NCBI GenBank assembly: GCA_000310025.1
Contig: FN649732.1
Location: 420,169 to 484,168 of the forward strand
Length of the DNA stretch: 64,000 nucleotides
Source: Ectocarpus siliculosus
Lineage: Eukaryota > Sar > Phaeophyceae > Ectocarpales > Ectocarpaceae
Direction of reading: 5' to 3'
Shown: positions 46,301-58,633 of the stretch, piece by piece
How positions within the stretch are numbered: position 1 is the first letter of the stretch
How the letters are laid out: every line of letters starts with the position of its first letter
The notes under the pieces: model-generated
Told to the model about the DNA's origin: nothing
Seen by the model: only the letters and a program-made list of their open reading frames with translations
Database searches by the model: none
Translations under genes and position numbers: made by a program

Positions 46301-47604
46301 ATGGTGCTACAACGACAGCAGTACTACTGTACATAGATAGATGTCGTAGGAGAGTGGAGTTGTGCTGTCACGGCATCTCCCACGCACTCTCCTACCGGTG
46401 CTTGTGTCGATTGGAGTCTTGTAGGCCGAAATACAAGAGTGGGTTGGACTCCCGGGTTGTGGAAGCAAACCTGCCTGCAACAACAGAGAAGGCGGTGTTC
46501 TATTTCCTGCGGTATCCCGCTCAACTTTTTTTTTTTTCGCGGCATGTGGTCGCATATTTCTTTGCCACTGCCGAAAAAGACCGCTGGATCTTTACGCAGT
46601 ACATCTTTTGCATTTATCATTTTACACTGAACGACGCAGGACGGGTCGACCTTCATCGTTGTTGTTGTTGCTGTTGTCTCCACATTAAAAACCGTTCCGA
46701 CGTCCTCCTCGATACTTGTGGACTACCTGTTGGAAATTGTGGGAATCCCTTCATTCTGAGAGAGAGAGCCATAGGTCGCCATCCGGCCTTTTCTTTTTTG
46801 TATGCACTATTCTTCTTGTGAAGTTTTGACGTTGCGCTTGCCATCGTCGCCGCGTAAGTGTTTGTGTCTTCAAACCTTCTCAGCCGGCCTTCAAACTTCT
46901 TGTTGATAAGTCTCCGTGTGGTAACTTCTCCGCGCATGAGTCATATGCAGCTATGACCTGCGCTTTGACTTTCACGATAGGTATTTTACCTCCCCGTCTC
47001 GTTGGTGAGTACCTGCGATATACAGAAGGATCGCTCCACGACGCACACAAACGTCGACGTCTCCGTTTTTTTTTTGTTCCCTTCGCACTCCATCCTTGCG
47101 GGGGTTTTCACCCCGAGTTCGAACGTGGGGTGCAATTTCCTCTCTTCGTACCTTCCTCGTCGGCCTTCTCCGTCGTTGTGTACATAATGTATACCTCGAT
47201 TTTTCGGCTTTTCGATTCCGATAGACAAGACTACGGACTGACATGTTCCTTTCACCCCCGACGGGACCGCGCGCTCGTCGAGTGCCGAAATTCTTCATCA
47301 CTTCCTTGCCTCTCCCAACACCGTCCCTTCTTCCCGCCCTTACAAATCCTCTCCCCTTCTTCTTCTTCTTTCCGTCCTCCCGGACACTCACCACCATCCG
47401 TCCTGGACGTTGGCCCACAGCCCCATTGGGGGGCGGGGGGCCAATCCTTAACCCTAGTATATATATATGTATGACGAAAGAGAAAAAGAAAAAAGAATAA
47501 ATAAATGTGAACAAAGACGCACGCCAGTTGGACTCGAACTACTGTTCTGCGCGAGACATGGCGTTGGAAGTAGTGCCCTATGCTACTTTAGAGGGCAAAA
47601 CTGT
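43392..47604. other. Gene-free stretch with small duplications
   Basis: No exon is convincing. About 44,400-44,500 and 44,598-44,700 are diverged direct copies sharing GAGCTCGCGACAGGGGCG. About 45,929-46,028 and 46,366-46,470 are direct copies sharing GATTGGAGTCTTGTAGG and CCCGGGTTGTGGA-like ends. The terminus of the fold-back family (TTAAGGAATAATAAA) appears at 45,237-45,270. A (GTT)n-linked repeat copy lies at 46,656-46,712, and a CCCC/GGGG palindrome at about 47,420-47,446. Confidence 0.45.
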
Positions 47605-47960
47605 AGTATGGCGGTACCATTTTGGCGGTACTGCAGTACGGCGGTATTTTTTCGGCGGTACTGCAATATGGCGGTTCTCTTTTGGCGGTTCCCGGTACTT
47701 CGTTTTTTGGCGGTACCATTTTGGCGGTACTGCAGTACCGCGGTACTTTTTCGGCGGTACTGCAATATGGCGGTTCTTTTTAGACGGTTCCCGGTACTTC
47801 GTTTTTTGGCGGTACTTTTTCGGCGGTACTGTAATGTGGCGGTACTTTTTAGGTGGTCGGCGGTTTTTCGTTTTTCGGCGGTACCGCCTTCGGCGGTTCC
47901 CGGTACCACCGAATGTGGCGGTAATTCCCGCCAGTACCGGGACCGTCCACCACGGCGGGA
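47605..47960 (+). repeat. GGCGGTAC array, copy 2
   Basis: The units match those at 39,925-40,215, including GGCGGTTCCCGGTACTTC and TACTGCAATATGGCGGT. It is followed by the linker CGAGGTGTACCCTG and then by the palindromic tRNA-like element at 48,000-48,260. Confidence 0.87.
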
Positions 47961-47999
47961 AATAAACGGCGGGAATTTTCCCGAGGTGTACCCTGAATT

Positions 48000-48260
48000 T
48001 TACCGATTAAAAGATATGCTCAGAGCTCGTTAGCACCCGGCCGGATCACATGGGCTTGAGGCTATTTAGCTGCTTACTCGTTGAGAGGAGGGATCTCCCG
48101 GGCGTACCCCTCGCCATACGCTGCTGCTCAGTCAATGGTAATTCTACGCAAAGAAAAGTGATCCAGCCGGTATTCGAACTTCGTGCGGGAATCCTTTAAT
48201 CGAGGAACTAGACCATCAGGCTAGTCAGCGCTGACTAGCCGGATGGTCTAATTTTCCCGA
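48000..48260. repeat. Palindromic tRNA-like element, third copy
   Basis: It shares the core strings GCTCAGAGCTCGTTAGCACC, TACCCCTCGCCATACGCTGC and GGTATTCGAACTTCGTGCGG with the copies at 35.6 and 39.3 kb. It ends in the palindrome GACTAGCCGGATGGTCTA. The left palindrome is missing. Confidence 0.82.
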
Positions 48261-51200
48261 TTAAGGGTACTTCAACACGACACCAACAGGCAAAGTGACA
48301 CGACGCTGCTGTCCACAGTTTTTGCGAATGTACCCGCGGTGTTGAACATGTTATGTCGTGTTGTTACGCATCAGTCAAACTCGATTCTCAATTTGCCATC
48401 ATCAATCACAAGCTGCTTCATCTCCGCATGCACATCTAATCTCCACAGGTGCTGTTGTCTAGCCTCCGATACTAGCCCACCTTGTTCGAAAACGGAGGTG
48501 ACAACACCTGAGTGAATGGATGTCATGCTCGATCTCATCCATTCATTCCCTCCTCATAAAATTCCCCACTCATCTTCCGCCCGCCTTTGGTGATCGAGCA
48601 TCGACCTTTCCACGAAAATCCCTTTGTTTTGTTTTTTAACGCCGATTACAGTACATATCTATACGACGGACGGACGCGTGAACCTCACATCGTCTAAGAC
48701 TTACTTGCCCTTTTTTTTGTTCCGATGTCAAAATCGCCTCTACTTCCTCTGCCTGTCAAACCGCTGCACCTGTCCCACGCATGCTGACCGCCCGCCCCAC
48801 TGGGGGGCGGGGGGGCAATCGTTCCCCCTAGTAATATGAACCACATCAACTTGCTCACGCCACACGGACGGCATCAACGGCAAATAATATTGTTCTTGAT
48901 CCGACTGTCTTCAGAAACGAGAAGCGAGTACGGCGAAATTCAGTCAGTGAGGTGTGGGAGGTGGAAGGGAAAAGATATATGTTTGTTTTCGTCCTATATA
49001 TTATGATGTGTGAACATCCACATGATTTCGGGAATTCCTCCCTGGATTGGTTGGTTAATGGTTGCATCACGAAAAAAAAATATTTTTGTCAAGCTCCGGT
49101 GGGAGGTTCCATGAGTATACTTATCGATTTATCGCATTTTCTATCGACATAGAGAAGGCCACAATCATTCTTCGATGATATGCGATTTCGATACGATAAT
49201 TCGACGCGATATACAAAAATATTTGATACGACACCGTTTGATCTCTCTACGTGGGAGGGAAGAGAGACAGATGCGGTGATTAGTAAGGAGGTCGACATGG
49301 CAAGGAATTTTTTTTCGAGATTTTTCCCAAGATCCGATTATCTATGCCGTCGTTGGGTTGCGGCGTCATCCTCGGAACCGTCAGGAGGTGGCAGGAATGT
49401 GTGAAAGAAGGTCGACGCACAGAGAGTATTCAGATCTGATACCTTGAGATACATGTATCGCCCGGCCTTGTGGCGGATGGCCTCTCCACTCTTAGAAAAG
49501 TCACATGAAGTCACGATGTACTAAGTGCGTTTGTTGCATTTCTACGAGTTGATATCCATTTTTGGTTCAGAACCGGAACCTGTGAATCCCACCCAACCAG
49601 CTCGTGGTATTTTCTCCGCCTCTGCCGAACACTGGTTCTATGTAACGGATTCTAAACCAATTTGCGACTGCGTTTCGAGATGCGAGCTGCGAGCTGCGGA
49701 CAATGGCGCAGTGGGGCAATAGCACATTGGCCAAATCCACATTGCGCGTCGGTACATTCACAACTTGTACCGCCGAGGACCGTGTCCTCTCAACTCTCTC
49801 AGTGTCTAGCGCAAAAGAAACAAGAGTAGAGAGGTCATCAAAAGAGAGGGCGAGACTCGTGGTACCCCTACTACCGCTGTACAACTCTACAGTATCTTAC
49901 GCGGGTTGGATTGCAAATCAACAACGAAGTATCACGGTTCGAGTGTGGCGGTGCTTTCTCGAACTCATTCTTCTTCCGCGGAGAACACGTGATGGAAACA
50001 TGGAGGCGGGGAGAACCCAATATGCAAGCGGGGATTATCAGTTGATACACTAGAGGCATGTCCCTCTGCTCCCGGAGTATTACTTATTACTTTCAGTGGT
50101 ATACATGATTGTACGAATTCCGTTGCTCGTACGCATGCAGTCGAGCTCTCAACTATGGGGAGCGAGAAGAATAGGCAGCCCACCGACCCGAATCTACAGG
50201 TGGGATCTGGATGAAAATCGCCGCCGGCATCATCAAGGCGGAACCCGACACACCAACCGAAACGAGCTCCTGTCATGGAAAGCGATCATTGCAACCGAAA
50301 ATTTGCTACACTCAGGATGAGTCGGTATTTCATATCTAGACGGCAAAATCGTGCACAATAGTGCACACAAGGCGAATCCCGAAAACGACACCACTTTCGA
50401 ACACGAGCATGGCGGACAAACAACTCAGCACTTCCTCCGCCGCAGTACGAGACAACAACGTCACATACTTCTTGAATTCACGAATACACCCCCCCGCACA
50501 CATACATGCACTCTCCTACCAGACACAACGATCTTCAATCTGCCGCATGGTCACGTAGCTTTTGCGTCCGCAACCCCCCGCACATTATCAACCCCTCCCA
50601 CATACGCACAGTCGACCTAGTAGAGACATCGTCTGCATCACTTCGATGGTCAACTCTTAGACGTACGTATGCAACAAATGTTCGCGAAGTCCCTCCCTAA
50701 ACATCTTTCTCCGAATGACTTGGAAAACAAGAACCCAGAGTCCACCGCAAATAAAGTAGTTTGTTCACTGGTACCACATGGCCATGGGATCCCTGTCCGC
50801 CCTCCTCCTCTCCTTCTGACCACTTGTCCCTCTCCTCCATCAACCGCAAAACACAGCAAAAGAACAAGACCATCGTACCTCATTTCACTTCCAAGACAAG
50901 CATGTCGGCAAATAACTACGGCGTGGAGAGAATACTTCCCAATATCCTTCGACAACCAACGATACCTCGAAAAATCTCCTTCCAGAACTAAACGCGAACC
51001 TATCTCCAGGAAAACCAATGGTCTTCCACAGAAAAAAAAAACTCTTGCTAATCTAGACTATTACGCCAAAGCCGGTCAACAAAGAACCACACTACTACAG
51101 CACACCTACCTTTTTTATTGCTTTCGTTCGTAGAACAGCGAAAGAACAGCTGTTATTTGTTCATTTTGCTCTGGGCGGCGTGTTAAAACGTTACAACGTC

Positions 51201-51859
51201 TTGACACGTTGCTGTCGTTCGCGGAACAGCAAAAGTAAAACTGATAGGTGTTTATTCCACCCGTCGTGGCATGCGAATTTGCACTAAGCCTGCCCGTGGT
51301 CGCATGATCGCATGCACAATAGTACCACAAGATTTTCGTTGTAGCAGCAACAACAGCTGCGATCGATTCCATTCGACCGCTCGGGTGCCCACGTCTCTTT
51401 TTCACCAAGACGTTCGCTCCTGTACAGACACAGAACAGGTTGTTGCGAAAAGACCGGAGAGAACAGGGAGCGTTTGAGGAATTGCACGACTAGTACAGCG
51501 GCGTTGAATATTATTATTCCTATATAGTTTTGCCTTCCGTATTGTTCCTGACCTCAGGACCGTAGCAAAGCAAAGTGAGAATGAAACCAGGTACGGCAGC
51601 AGTGTCGCCGTGGGGAACCCTATTCATGCCTCCTGCGTTGCCTTCTTTCTGTGCGATCCCGGCTGCTGGTGCATCAGAAATTGCTCCTGAAGGTGTACGG
51701 ACCGCCGTCCGGAAAAGAAGAGGTGGCAAATGAAGATGATCACTGTTGTGTAACGCGACGTTTAGTCAACGACAACATTCACATGGAGCGCATATTACAG
51801 CAGAGAAACTCACTCTTATTTTCACGGTTTCCTGCTTACGTTTGTGAGATGATGGAGCG
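48261..51859. other. Gene-free stretch
   Basis: I find no domain or supported exon. A GC palindrome followed by CATCAACTTGCTCA lies at about 48,790-48,885, with relatives at 35.2, 47.4 and 55.4 kb. About 49,250-49,300 and 49,440-49,510 resemble repeats at 24.6-25.0 kb (GTGGGAGGGAAGAGAGA, GGTCGACA). The frames at 50,350-51,130 are low-complexity Thr/Pro/His strings. Confidence 0.4.
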
Positions 51860-53266
51860 CTAGGCGCGAGGACGAACCAGACGACGAACCAGACGACAAA
51901 CTGTAACCTTCGATAATGCAGGGGGAGACGCCGCAAGGCACCCCGGACTCGTACTCTCGCAACAGGACTCGGCGCCGTTGCCAGCAGTTGAGCATCCGGT
52001 ACCGCCGCACTGCCCGCAGCTGCTAAAGAGACACACACGCGCACGGAACCAACAAGATTTGTTGGAAGAATCCTTCATCTACTCGCAGACTACCCAGCAT
52101 CGTACAATATGCTTGGCCAACGGATTTTCAAACACCGCATGGGTGAGGGGTAGGGTTGGGATAAATATTTTCGAGCTAGGCGTACATCTTGGAACACGTG
52201 GCACTCGCTTCGCCAAACACGGTACACGTAGTGCTATTTGTGTTGGGTCATAGAATCACGACAATATTAATGTGCTGACGGAACGGCTAACGGAACAAGA
52301 TAGGTCAATCGCATTGAGCAACCAAAATCGCTCGTGAAATCATTTTGAGGACGCTCGTGGTATTTAAGCGGCATTACTGTAGTATCATCATGTGTGACCC
52401 CAGTGTGGGACTCTTCGGTGAGGGGAAAATGCAGCCATGTACCGGGAAATACGTTGGCGAATGGTTCACTTCACCTGGCCTCGCAGCAAGTGCCCTTGGA
52501 CTCGATGCGGGCGATGCCATTGCTGCACATCAATTCTGTGCAACAACGATCGCACCATGTTGATCGCGTACGGTGAAATCCAGAAGTGAGTAGCAGAAGG
52601 AAATAACGGACACCGTGGGCACATGGAAAAAAACGATTCAGATGCACCACAGCATGGTCCACTATGTTGCAAAGAGTACCAGGTAGAAAACCTCAACATG
52701 AACGCTTCGATAACACCATCTCGATCTTGTAGGGTGAAATCCGGAAGCGAGGGGCGCCCAAAAATATGTGGCACCTTGGGGTGCACAAAAAAACACAGGT
52801 TCAGCTGCACGTAACATAGCCCGAAGAGGTTGCGAGAAGATACAAGTAGACGTAAACCGCCGCCAGATTCAGGTCTACACACTAAAAAAGAGGACGTGCC
52901 TGAATCGGTGCCTGAAGTCCCGGTAGAACTCCAACTCTGGGTAGAACTCCAAGTCGGGGTAGAAATCCAAGTCTCGGTAGAACTCGAAGACGGGGTAGAA
53001 CTCTAAGTCTCCGTGAAATCGTCGCTGCTCGTTGTGCCACTGGTAGCCGGAGGCTTGGAGGGCTCGCTCCTTTCGCTGTCGTCGTGTTCCTGGAATTCGA
53101 ACAAACTGATAGAATAGGCTCCGCCTAGGACAAGGGGAGCAATGATGGAGAAGAGCGGCAGGGTGGGAGGGTTGGCGTGTGAGCGCGGGTACCCAAACCC
53201 AATTCTCTGCTGGAAGGGATTCGCGGCCCAGGGTTTGCGATTGTTTTGAAGAGGGCACAGAGGGCG

Positions 53267-53366
53267 NNNNNNNNNNNNNNNNNNNNNNNNNNNNNNNNNN
53301 NNNNNNNNNNNNNNNNNNNNNNNNNNNNNNNNNNNNNNNNNNNNNNNNNNNNNNNNNNNNNNNNNN
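53267..53366. other. Assembly gap (100 N)
   Basis: The N run lies between the first and last WSC exons of the degenerate copy and may hide the 109-nt middle exon. Confidence 0.98.
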
Positions 53367-53459
53367 GGTGGGGGGGGAAGTACGAACACATCGTGGCGGA
53401 GGAACGAGTCTCAAGAGTAAACCCATCTCGAGTGTAAGAAATCGGGTTATGTACATTGT

Positions 53460-54060
53460 TTGACCATTGCATAGACACACGTCCACGGACGCCCATGGGC
53501 GCGTAATCGGAAGTCCGCTGTCCACTGACGGATCACGTTTCCTTTGTTCATGTTGACGCGCGCCCGTCCTCCGCGCGCCCGCCCTCCTGCTTTCCCCCTG
53601 CTATGGGTCTCCCACACTTTCGGGGTTTTGATAATCCGCCCATGAGCAGCCCATGGACAGTCCATGGGCAGCTCATGGTGGGCACTCCATGGGCTGAATT
53701 ATTGCCCGCGACGGGCCGCCCATGGTCATGCCCACGGCCAAGCCTACAATGCCATGGGAATCCCAACCAGCCAATCGTGGGCAGCCCACCACGGTGAGCA
53801 TGTTGGGCATACCAGTCGGCCGCCCATCGTGGGCAAAATTCCATGGAAATACGGTGTGACCAGGATCCTTTCATGGTTGGCCAAAACGTTTGCTTACAGA
53901 GTCTTCCGTGATCCCCACCACAAGACATCCTAGGAAAAAAAAAGAGCCGTGAAAGCGTGAGGGTACTCTCCAAATCCTCCTTTCGCAGGCAATAAAGAAT
54001 CCTTCGTTTTGGCTAGTATTCAAGAATCAAATGTCCGTGGACGTCCATGGACACGTCCAT
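53460..54060. repeat. Array of CCCATGGGC / GTCCATGGAC palindromes inside the WSC pseudogene
   Basis: Palindromes centred on CCATGG (for example AGCCCATGGACAGTCCATGG) recur about a dozen times, densest at 53,635-53,850. The centre is the same as in the CTTCCATGGAAG array in the double-WSC gene, but the arms differ. Confidence 0.82.
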
Positions 54061-54707
54061 AGCAGTGCCACATATTGTATATCATTGGGGGGTCGTGTGT
54101 GCTTTTGGTTTCTTGGATAGCTTCTGGATGGGCGGTTCCGTATTGCCAGCCGCATGGCTGAAGGCGGCACTGGTTAAACTCTTTAAACTCATACCTACAG
54201 TGCATAGAAGGGCGTCTCGTAGGATTCGTAGTGGGCGCGGCATGTAGGTTGATCCGCGGTGTCCAAATATTGCCCGTGCTCCAAGAAATAACCCATATCC
54301 GTGGTGTAGGCGTAGCAGCCGAGGTGCTCGTGACCACGTGACTCCTTGGCCTCCATACTCTTTTGTAGAACGGCGCCAAAGACATCACGACACAGAAAGC
54401 AACGAATTAACGAGTTCTCCATCAACAACAAGTAGAACAACCAAAGTCCGGACGGGAGTATGCGGTTTTTCTTGAATATTTGTATCGCCAGTCAGCTTAC
54501 ATGTAACTTCCCCATGTAGGTTCCAACAGTGACCAGCCCATGGCCACGTTGACTTGGAATAGACAGCACGCAGTACTGTGCCTATCACGATGCCCTCCGA
54601 AGCCGCCATATCATGAAACATTGGATAAAACGTACCTCGGTGTGGTCGTCATTGCTCGCGGAGCTTGAGAAATCGTTGTTGCGGTGGAACTTACGACCAC
54701 CGTTGCC

Positions 54708-55575
54708 GTGCACAAAACAAGGAAACGAATGAAAGTATAAAGAATTGAGCAATCGGCGAGGGGAAGGCCAACAGACGGACAGGAGTGATGTGAGTGAAAC
54801 GAACACCACCTGAAATTCGTAAGCCAAAACAACACGCAGCGCCGGCCGTTTCTGCCACACCAATATACGTTAAAGGGGAGGATGGGGAGACATTGGTGGC
54901 TAAGGGGAACCTGGCGGACTGGCACTGAACGCAAGATGCACCCCATACAACGGGGACCATGACGAACTCCTCGCGCTGTGTGCGCGGCCATGTCCGTCGG
55001 TCCGGTGGGCAACATAGTTTTTTTCCTGCGGTTGTGAGAGAGTTTGCTTGCAGTGGAAGAGCTTCGAATTTCTTCATTGCCCGGACAGTTTGCAACAAGT
55101 ATTTTGATGTTGTCAAGTTCAGTTTATTTTTGATAAGCTCAAACACATCCATGTACCTACCCATTTGAATGAATACGCACCCGAGGCGTGTCCACCATGC
55201 TTTCCTATTCCCTTCGTACCTCCGGCCAGTGCCAAGGGAACAGTGCAGAGGAGAAGGAAAGTCGCAAGTGGTCATCGTGCTTCGTCTGTGACGACATCCC
55301 AGCGAAGAACCGGGAATGGAATGGACGCTTTGAGACAAAGAGTAGAGAGTCGGCGGTAAGATGCGGAAAATCCCATCGCGTCAAGGACGTTGGTTTCTCC
55401 ACTACAACAAAACTAGGCAGAACGATCTGCCCCCCGCCCCCCGATGGGGCGGGCGGCCAGATAGCTAGGGAAGTCTGTAGTCATTTTGTGAATTAAGTGA
55501 TCTAGCGCAGGAACAGATTCAGATGTGGTCCGGGTGATTTGCTGCATACTTGCAGCTCGATATATGTGCCCGACA
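54708..55575. other. 5' flank of the WSC pseudogene; no gene seen
   Basis: No signal-peptide exon comparable to those of the intact paralogues is present. A GC-rich palindrome (CCCCCGATGGGGCGGG) lies at about 55,432-55,457. Confidence 0.4.
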
Positions 55576-56053
55576 TTTTGCAGGGTACGTTGTCGACGCT
55601 TTGCGTTGACGCCAACACCGGCCATGGTGCAAAGAACGGCGAAGTATCAGCTAAGTGTAAAACAGCATGTGGTGGCGAAAAAAGAAAAAAGTGCAATCGC
55701 AGGATGACGATGTTTGACTGTTTCGATGATGAATGTAACAGGGTCCTGCCGCAGGGTCGCAAAAGATCAAGTTGCACAGCGACGCACAACCGCGCCGCAG
55801 CAGGGATTCCCTGGAATCCTTGTTAGCGCGCACGAAACGGTCGATCTGTGGGCATGGACAACGAGATGCGATGTTTGTTGTGTACAAGAACGGAAGGAAG
55901 GCAAGTGTTGTCAAATATTTTTACCCGAAATCAGATGGCGAGACGCATCAGCAGCCAGACGAGCATCTCCTTGGTCGAGTACAGAAATACCTTTCTAGTC
56001 CATGCACATGTGGCAGGCTTCTTGTTATTGCATCTGGTTTGTCGAACGACTGA
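55576..56053 (+). CDS. Possible exons of an unknown Cys-containing gene
   Basis: After an acceptor-like TTTTGCAG at 55,583 one frame reads LCVDANTGHGAKNGEVSAKC and KTACGGEKRKKCN. Further on, another frame (55,772-56,053) reads MFVVYKNGRKASVVKYFYP, DGETHQQPDEHLLGRVQKYL and a stop. Both look more protein-like than their surroundings, but no intron joins them with certainty and I recognise no family. Confidence 0.25.
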
Positions 56054-58330
56054 AGCGCCAACACGTATGTATGTATGTATGTATGTATGTATTTACAATG
56101 CATGTATGTATGTATGTGGAACTATTCTCAAGGTAGAGGGACGCACTGTACCATTGCGTTAAACATTGGACCGAGGTAACCGAGGCCGACGGGAAAAAGT
56201 TGCCAGCATGGTCATCAGTCGATCGATATCCTTTCAAGTGGAATTGCAACCTAAACCCGACAATGTCGTGAATGTTCACACTTTCCGACTGCAACAAGTG
56301 AGTTTCTCAGAGGCTACCACCCCTCGTGACGACAGTACGCCATTTTGTCGCAGAATTACGTATCGTGACGACAAGGAAGGGTTCACTCGTTGCGCGGCGA
56401 AAAAAATATCAACCCTACGCGCGTCCACTCTAAAATCAAGTCCAATGTGGTGCAACATCCTATGAATGAATACATAACATGATACGGTGTGGTGGACTAC
56501 CGCTTGCTGTAATCTATGTTGCACACCCGCAAGAAGACGTGTCACGCTCTTACTTGTGGAGATGGTCGGAAAGTAGGAAATCTGGCGGCCCTCCGAACGA
56601 GGAGCTGGCTGACCAAGAAGAAGGGGAGGAGAGTGGTGTGTGGCCGTGTGGCGTGCTCTCAGCCTCGGGGCAACACACACACCACGAGGCGACATGCGTG
56701 AGATGGTGGACACGTTTTTCTGAGAGTATTGGCTAAGATCTCACCGTCCGTGGGGGTCTGGCATGATTTTTATATTTCATCAATATGACCCAACGAATCC
56801 ATGTCTATCGAAGAGTCTAAGACTGATTAAATAGCAATGAATCCATAGCATCAGGGAAAATTCTGCTTTTCCACGATATGCGTCATTTTTTCATTTTTTC
56901 AGAGCACGCTGCCTACTAATGGGAGAGGTAACCATACTTTCTGCCTACACACGGGCGAGATAGGTAACCATACCCACTGCATTTAACACACACCCACATG
57001 CCGGTGATGAAACCTCAACCACACGCCTCTATCGGCGACCACGTCAGGAGGCAATGATGAAATAATGTTCTCCCGTGCCATTTGCACATCTAACAACACG
57101 AAATTACACAAAAAGGTAAGAAAATGGTGAGACCACTCCTCCTGTGTGTCCGCACATACTCCGAAATGTGTCCACACATATACATACCCGGTACATACGC
57201 GTACTACATTGAATATACGTTTGAAAACTGAGGGAGATTGCATGCTATACGACTAAAAGGGTGCCACACACAAAACGCCCGACCAGTACCTGACACATAT
57301 CCTCTGCACCTTCCCAACATAACATATATGAGACACACAAGACAGCTACCTAACTGTCTTGTTGAGCCTGTTACCCGCAGGGGAGATGTCCCTAAATGCT
57401 GTCTGGGAAATCGTAGACATACAGGTACTTTCTGACGCTATGAATTCATTGATTGCTAATCTGTCTCAGACTCTACGATAGAGATGGATTCGTTGTGTCA
57501 TACTAAGAAAAATAAAAAAAAGAGAGATACGCAGTGCAGGGAGGAGACGAGGAGACTCTTGAGAAGGCCAACCGGGAACAATTAATTTCGAAGATCCCGA
57601 CGGTTTTCACGGAACAGTTCCATTTGGTCTTTTTGGGCGCATTAGAAAAGAATCTCCGATAACGGTAAACATTTTTCCTGTAGTCTACCCGTTCGAGAAT
57701 ACTCTCCAAGACAGGAATCGATAGTATTGGATATCGTATCGAATTTTTGAATTTTTCGATAAATCGTATGGACTTATCGTATCGGTATCGGTATCGAAAA
57801 AATATAGCCTTTCGGTGTTTCGGTATTTTCGATATCGATACGATAGGTCGAAAAAAACTCCACGGAACCTCTCGGCGATGAGCGTCTCAGCAGCAGCAGC
57901 AGTGGGTGTGTGCTGTGTGCTGCGGTCGCTTCTTAGGTAGCAGCCTACACAAAGGCTTTAGTCTACACTTCGAGTGCGCGTGCAACTTGATGTGTGCCTC
58001 GGAACGAAGCAAAGAGAGATGTTTGATTACTGACTCACTCCCGGGTCAGGTTTCGATGGAGTGAGAACAAGGGCGAGAGCGCGCTTGTTGTCTCATCTCG
58101 AAAGCAAAAAACATATCACGCAAACCGTCAAAGAAGGGTTGGTTCTCCCGAGATCTACTCGCTGTACTGGTCTCTCGGGGTTTGTTCGGACAAACCCAAA
58201 AGCTTCATCGCAAATATTCCGTCAGTCTCTCTGATGTATCTACAGTACGCGAATAGAAAATATCCCGACAATCTCTCTGACGTATTCAGAGTCTCCCTGC
58301 TCGACTTCTACTTGCAATCTTCTTTTGTAT
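56054..58330. other. Gene-free stretch with simple repeats
   Basis: (ATGT)n runs lie at about 56,066-56,118. About 56,520-56,700 is related to 24,175-24,320. A TATCG-rich segment (TATCGTATCGGTATCGGTAT) occupies about 57,727-57,855. No exon is supported. Confidence 0.45.
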
Positions 58331-58633
58331 TAAGGAATAATAAATACACAAACAGAAAGACTACCCATTCGAGACATGCCCATAGTCGAACGGGATGTGG
58401 TGGAGTCTTTTCAGTGGGTGGAGGAAAACCGGCTGGGTACTGGACTTTTTTCGAGTCTTTTAAGTCCATACACTGATGAACTTATGAACTTATTTCGAGT
58501 CTTTTTTATGTGTATAGACTTAAAAAGACTCGAAAATAGTCCAGTACCCAGCCGGTTTTCCTCCACTACATCCCGTTCGACTGTGGGTATATCTCGAATG
58601 GTAGTCTTTCTGTGTGTTTATTTATTTTTCCGT
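58331..58633. repeat. Fold-back element: long inverted repeat with arms of about 140 bp
   Basis: The left arm starts near AATAATAAATACACAAACAG, and the right arm ends with its inverted copy near 58,630. Matching inner blocks include CGAACGGGATGT, GGAGGAAAACCGGCTGGGTA and TCGAGTCTTTT. The left arm holds a 17-bp insertion relative to the right arm. The loop is short and carries no gene. A related terminus is at 45,237-45,270. Confidence 0.87.

Larger units (their letters stand above)
51860..54707 (-). pseudogene. Third WSC/double-cysteine gene copy, degenerate
   Basis: Exon homologues on the minus strand are 54707-54636 (spacer exon), 54359-54195 (WSC first half), 53124-52883 (WSC end plus linker), 52535-52475 (SNGIARIESKGTCCEA, 61 nt as in the intact copy) and 52019-51860 (CGQCGGTGCST, ESCCEST). 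The expected 109-nt exon B is not visible and may be in the gap at 53,267-53,366. Lesions: the spacer-exon acceptor reads CAC instead of CAG; the first WSC exon ends in TAG where the paralogue has GAG, and one WSC Cys is Tyr (CRAHYESYE); TAG replaces TGG in the linker at 53,005-53,003; and a net 7-base loss in the last exon shifts the frame before the conserved CGVSPCII. No signal-peptide exon is found. Confidence 0.83.

Noticed and set aside
54611-55338. Minus-strand frames upstream of the WSC pseudogene as its signal-peptide exon.
   Set aside because: None starts with a hydrophobic leader ending at a phase-0 donor as in the two intact paralogues.
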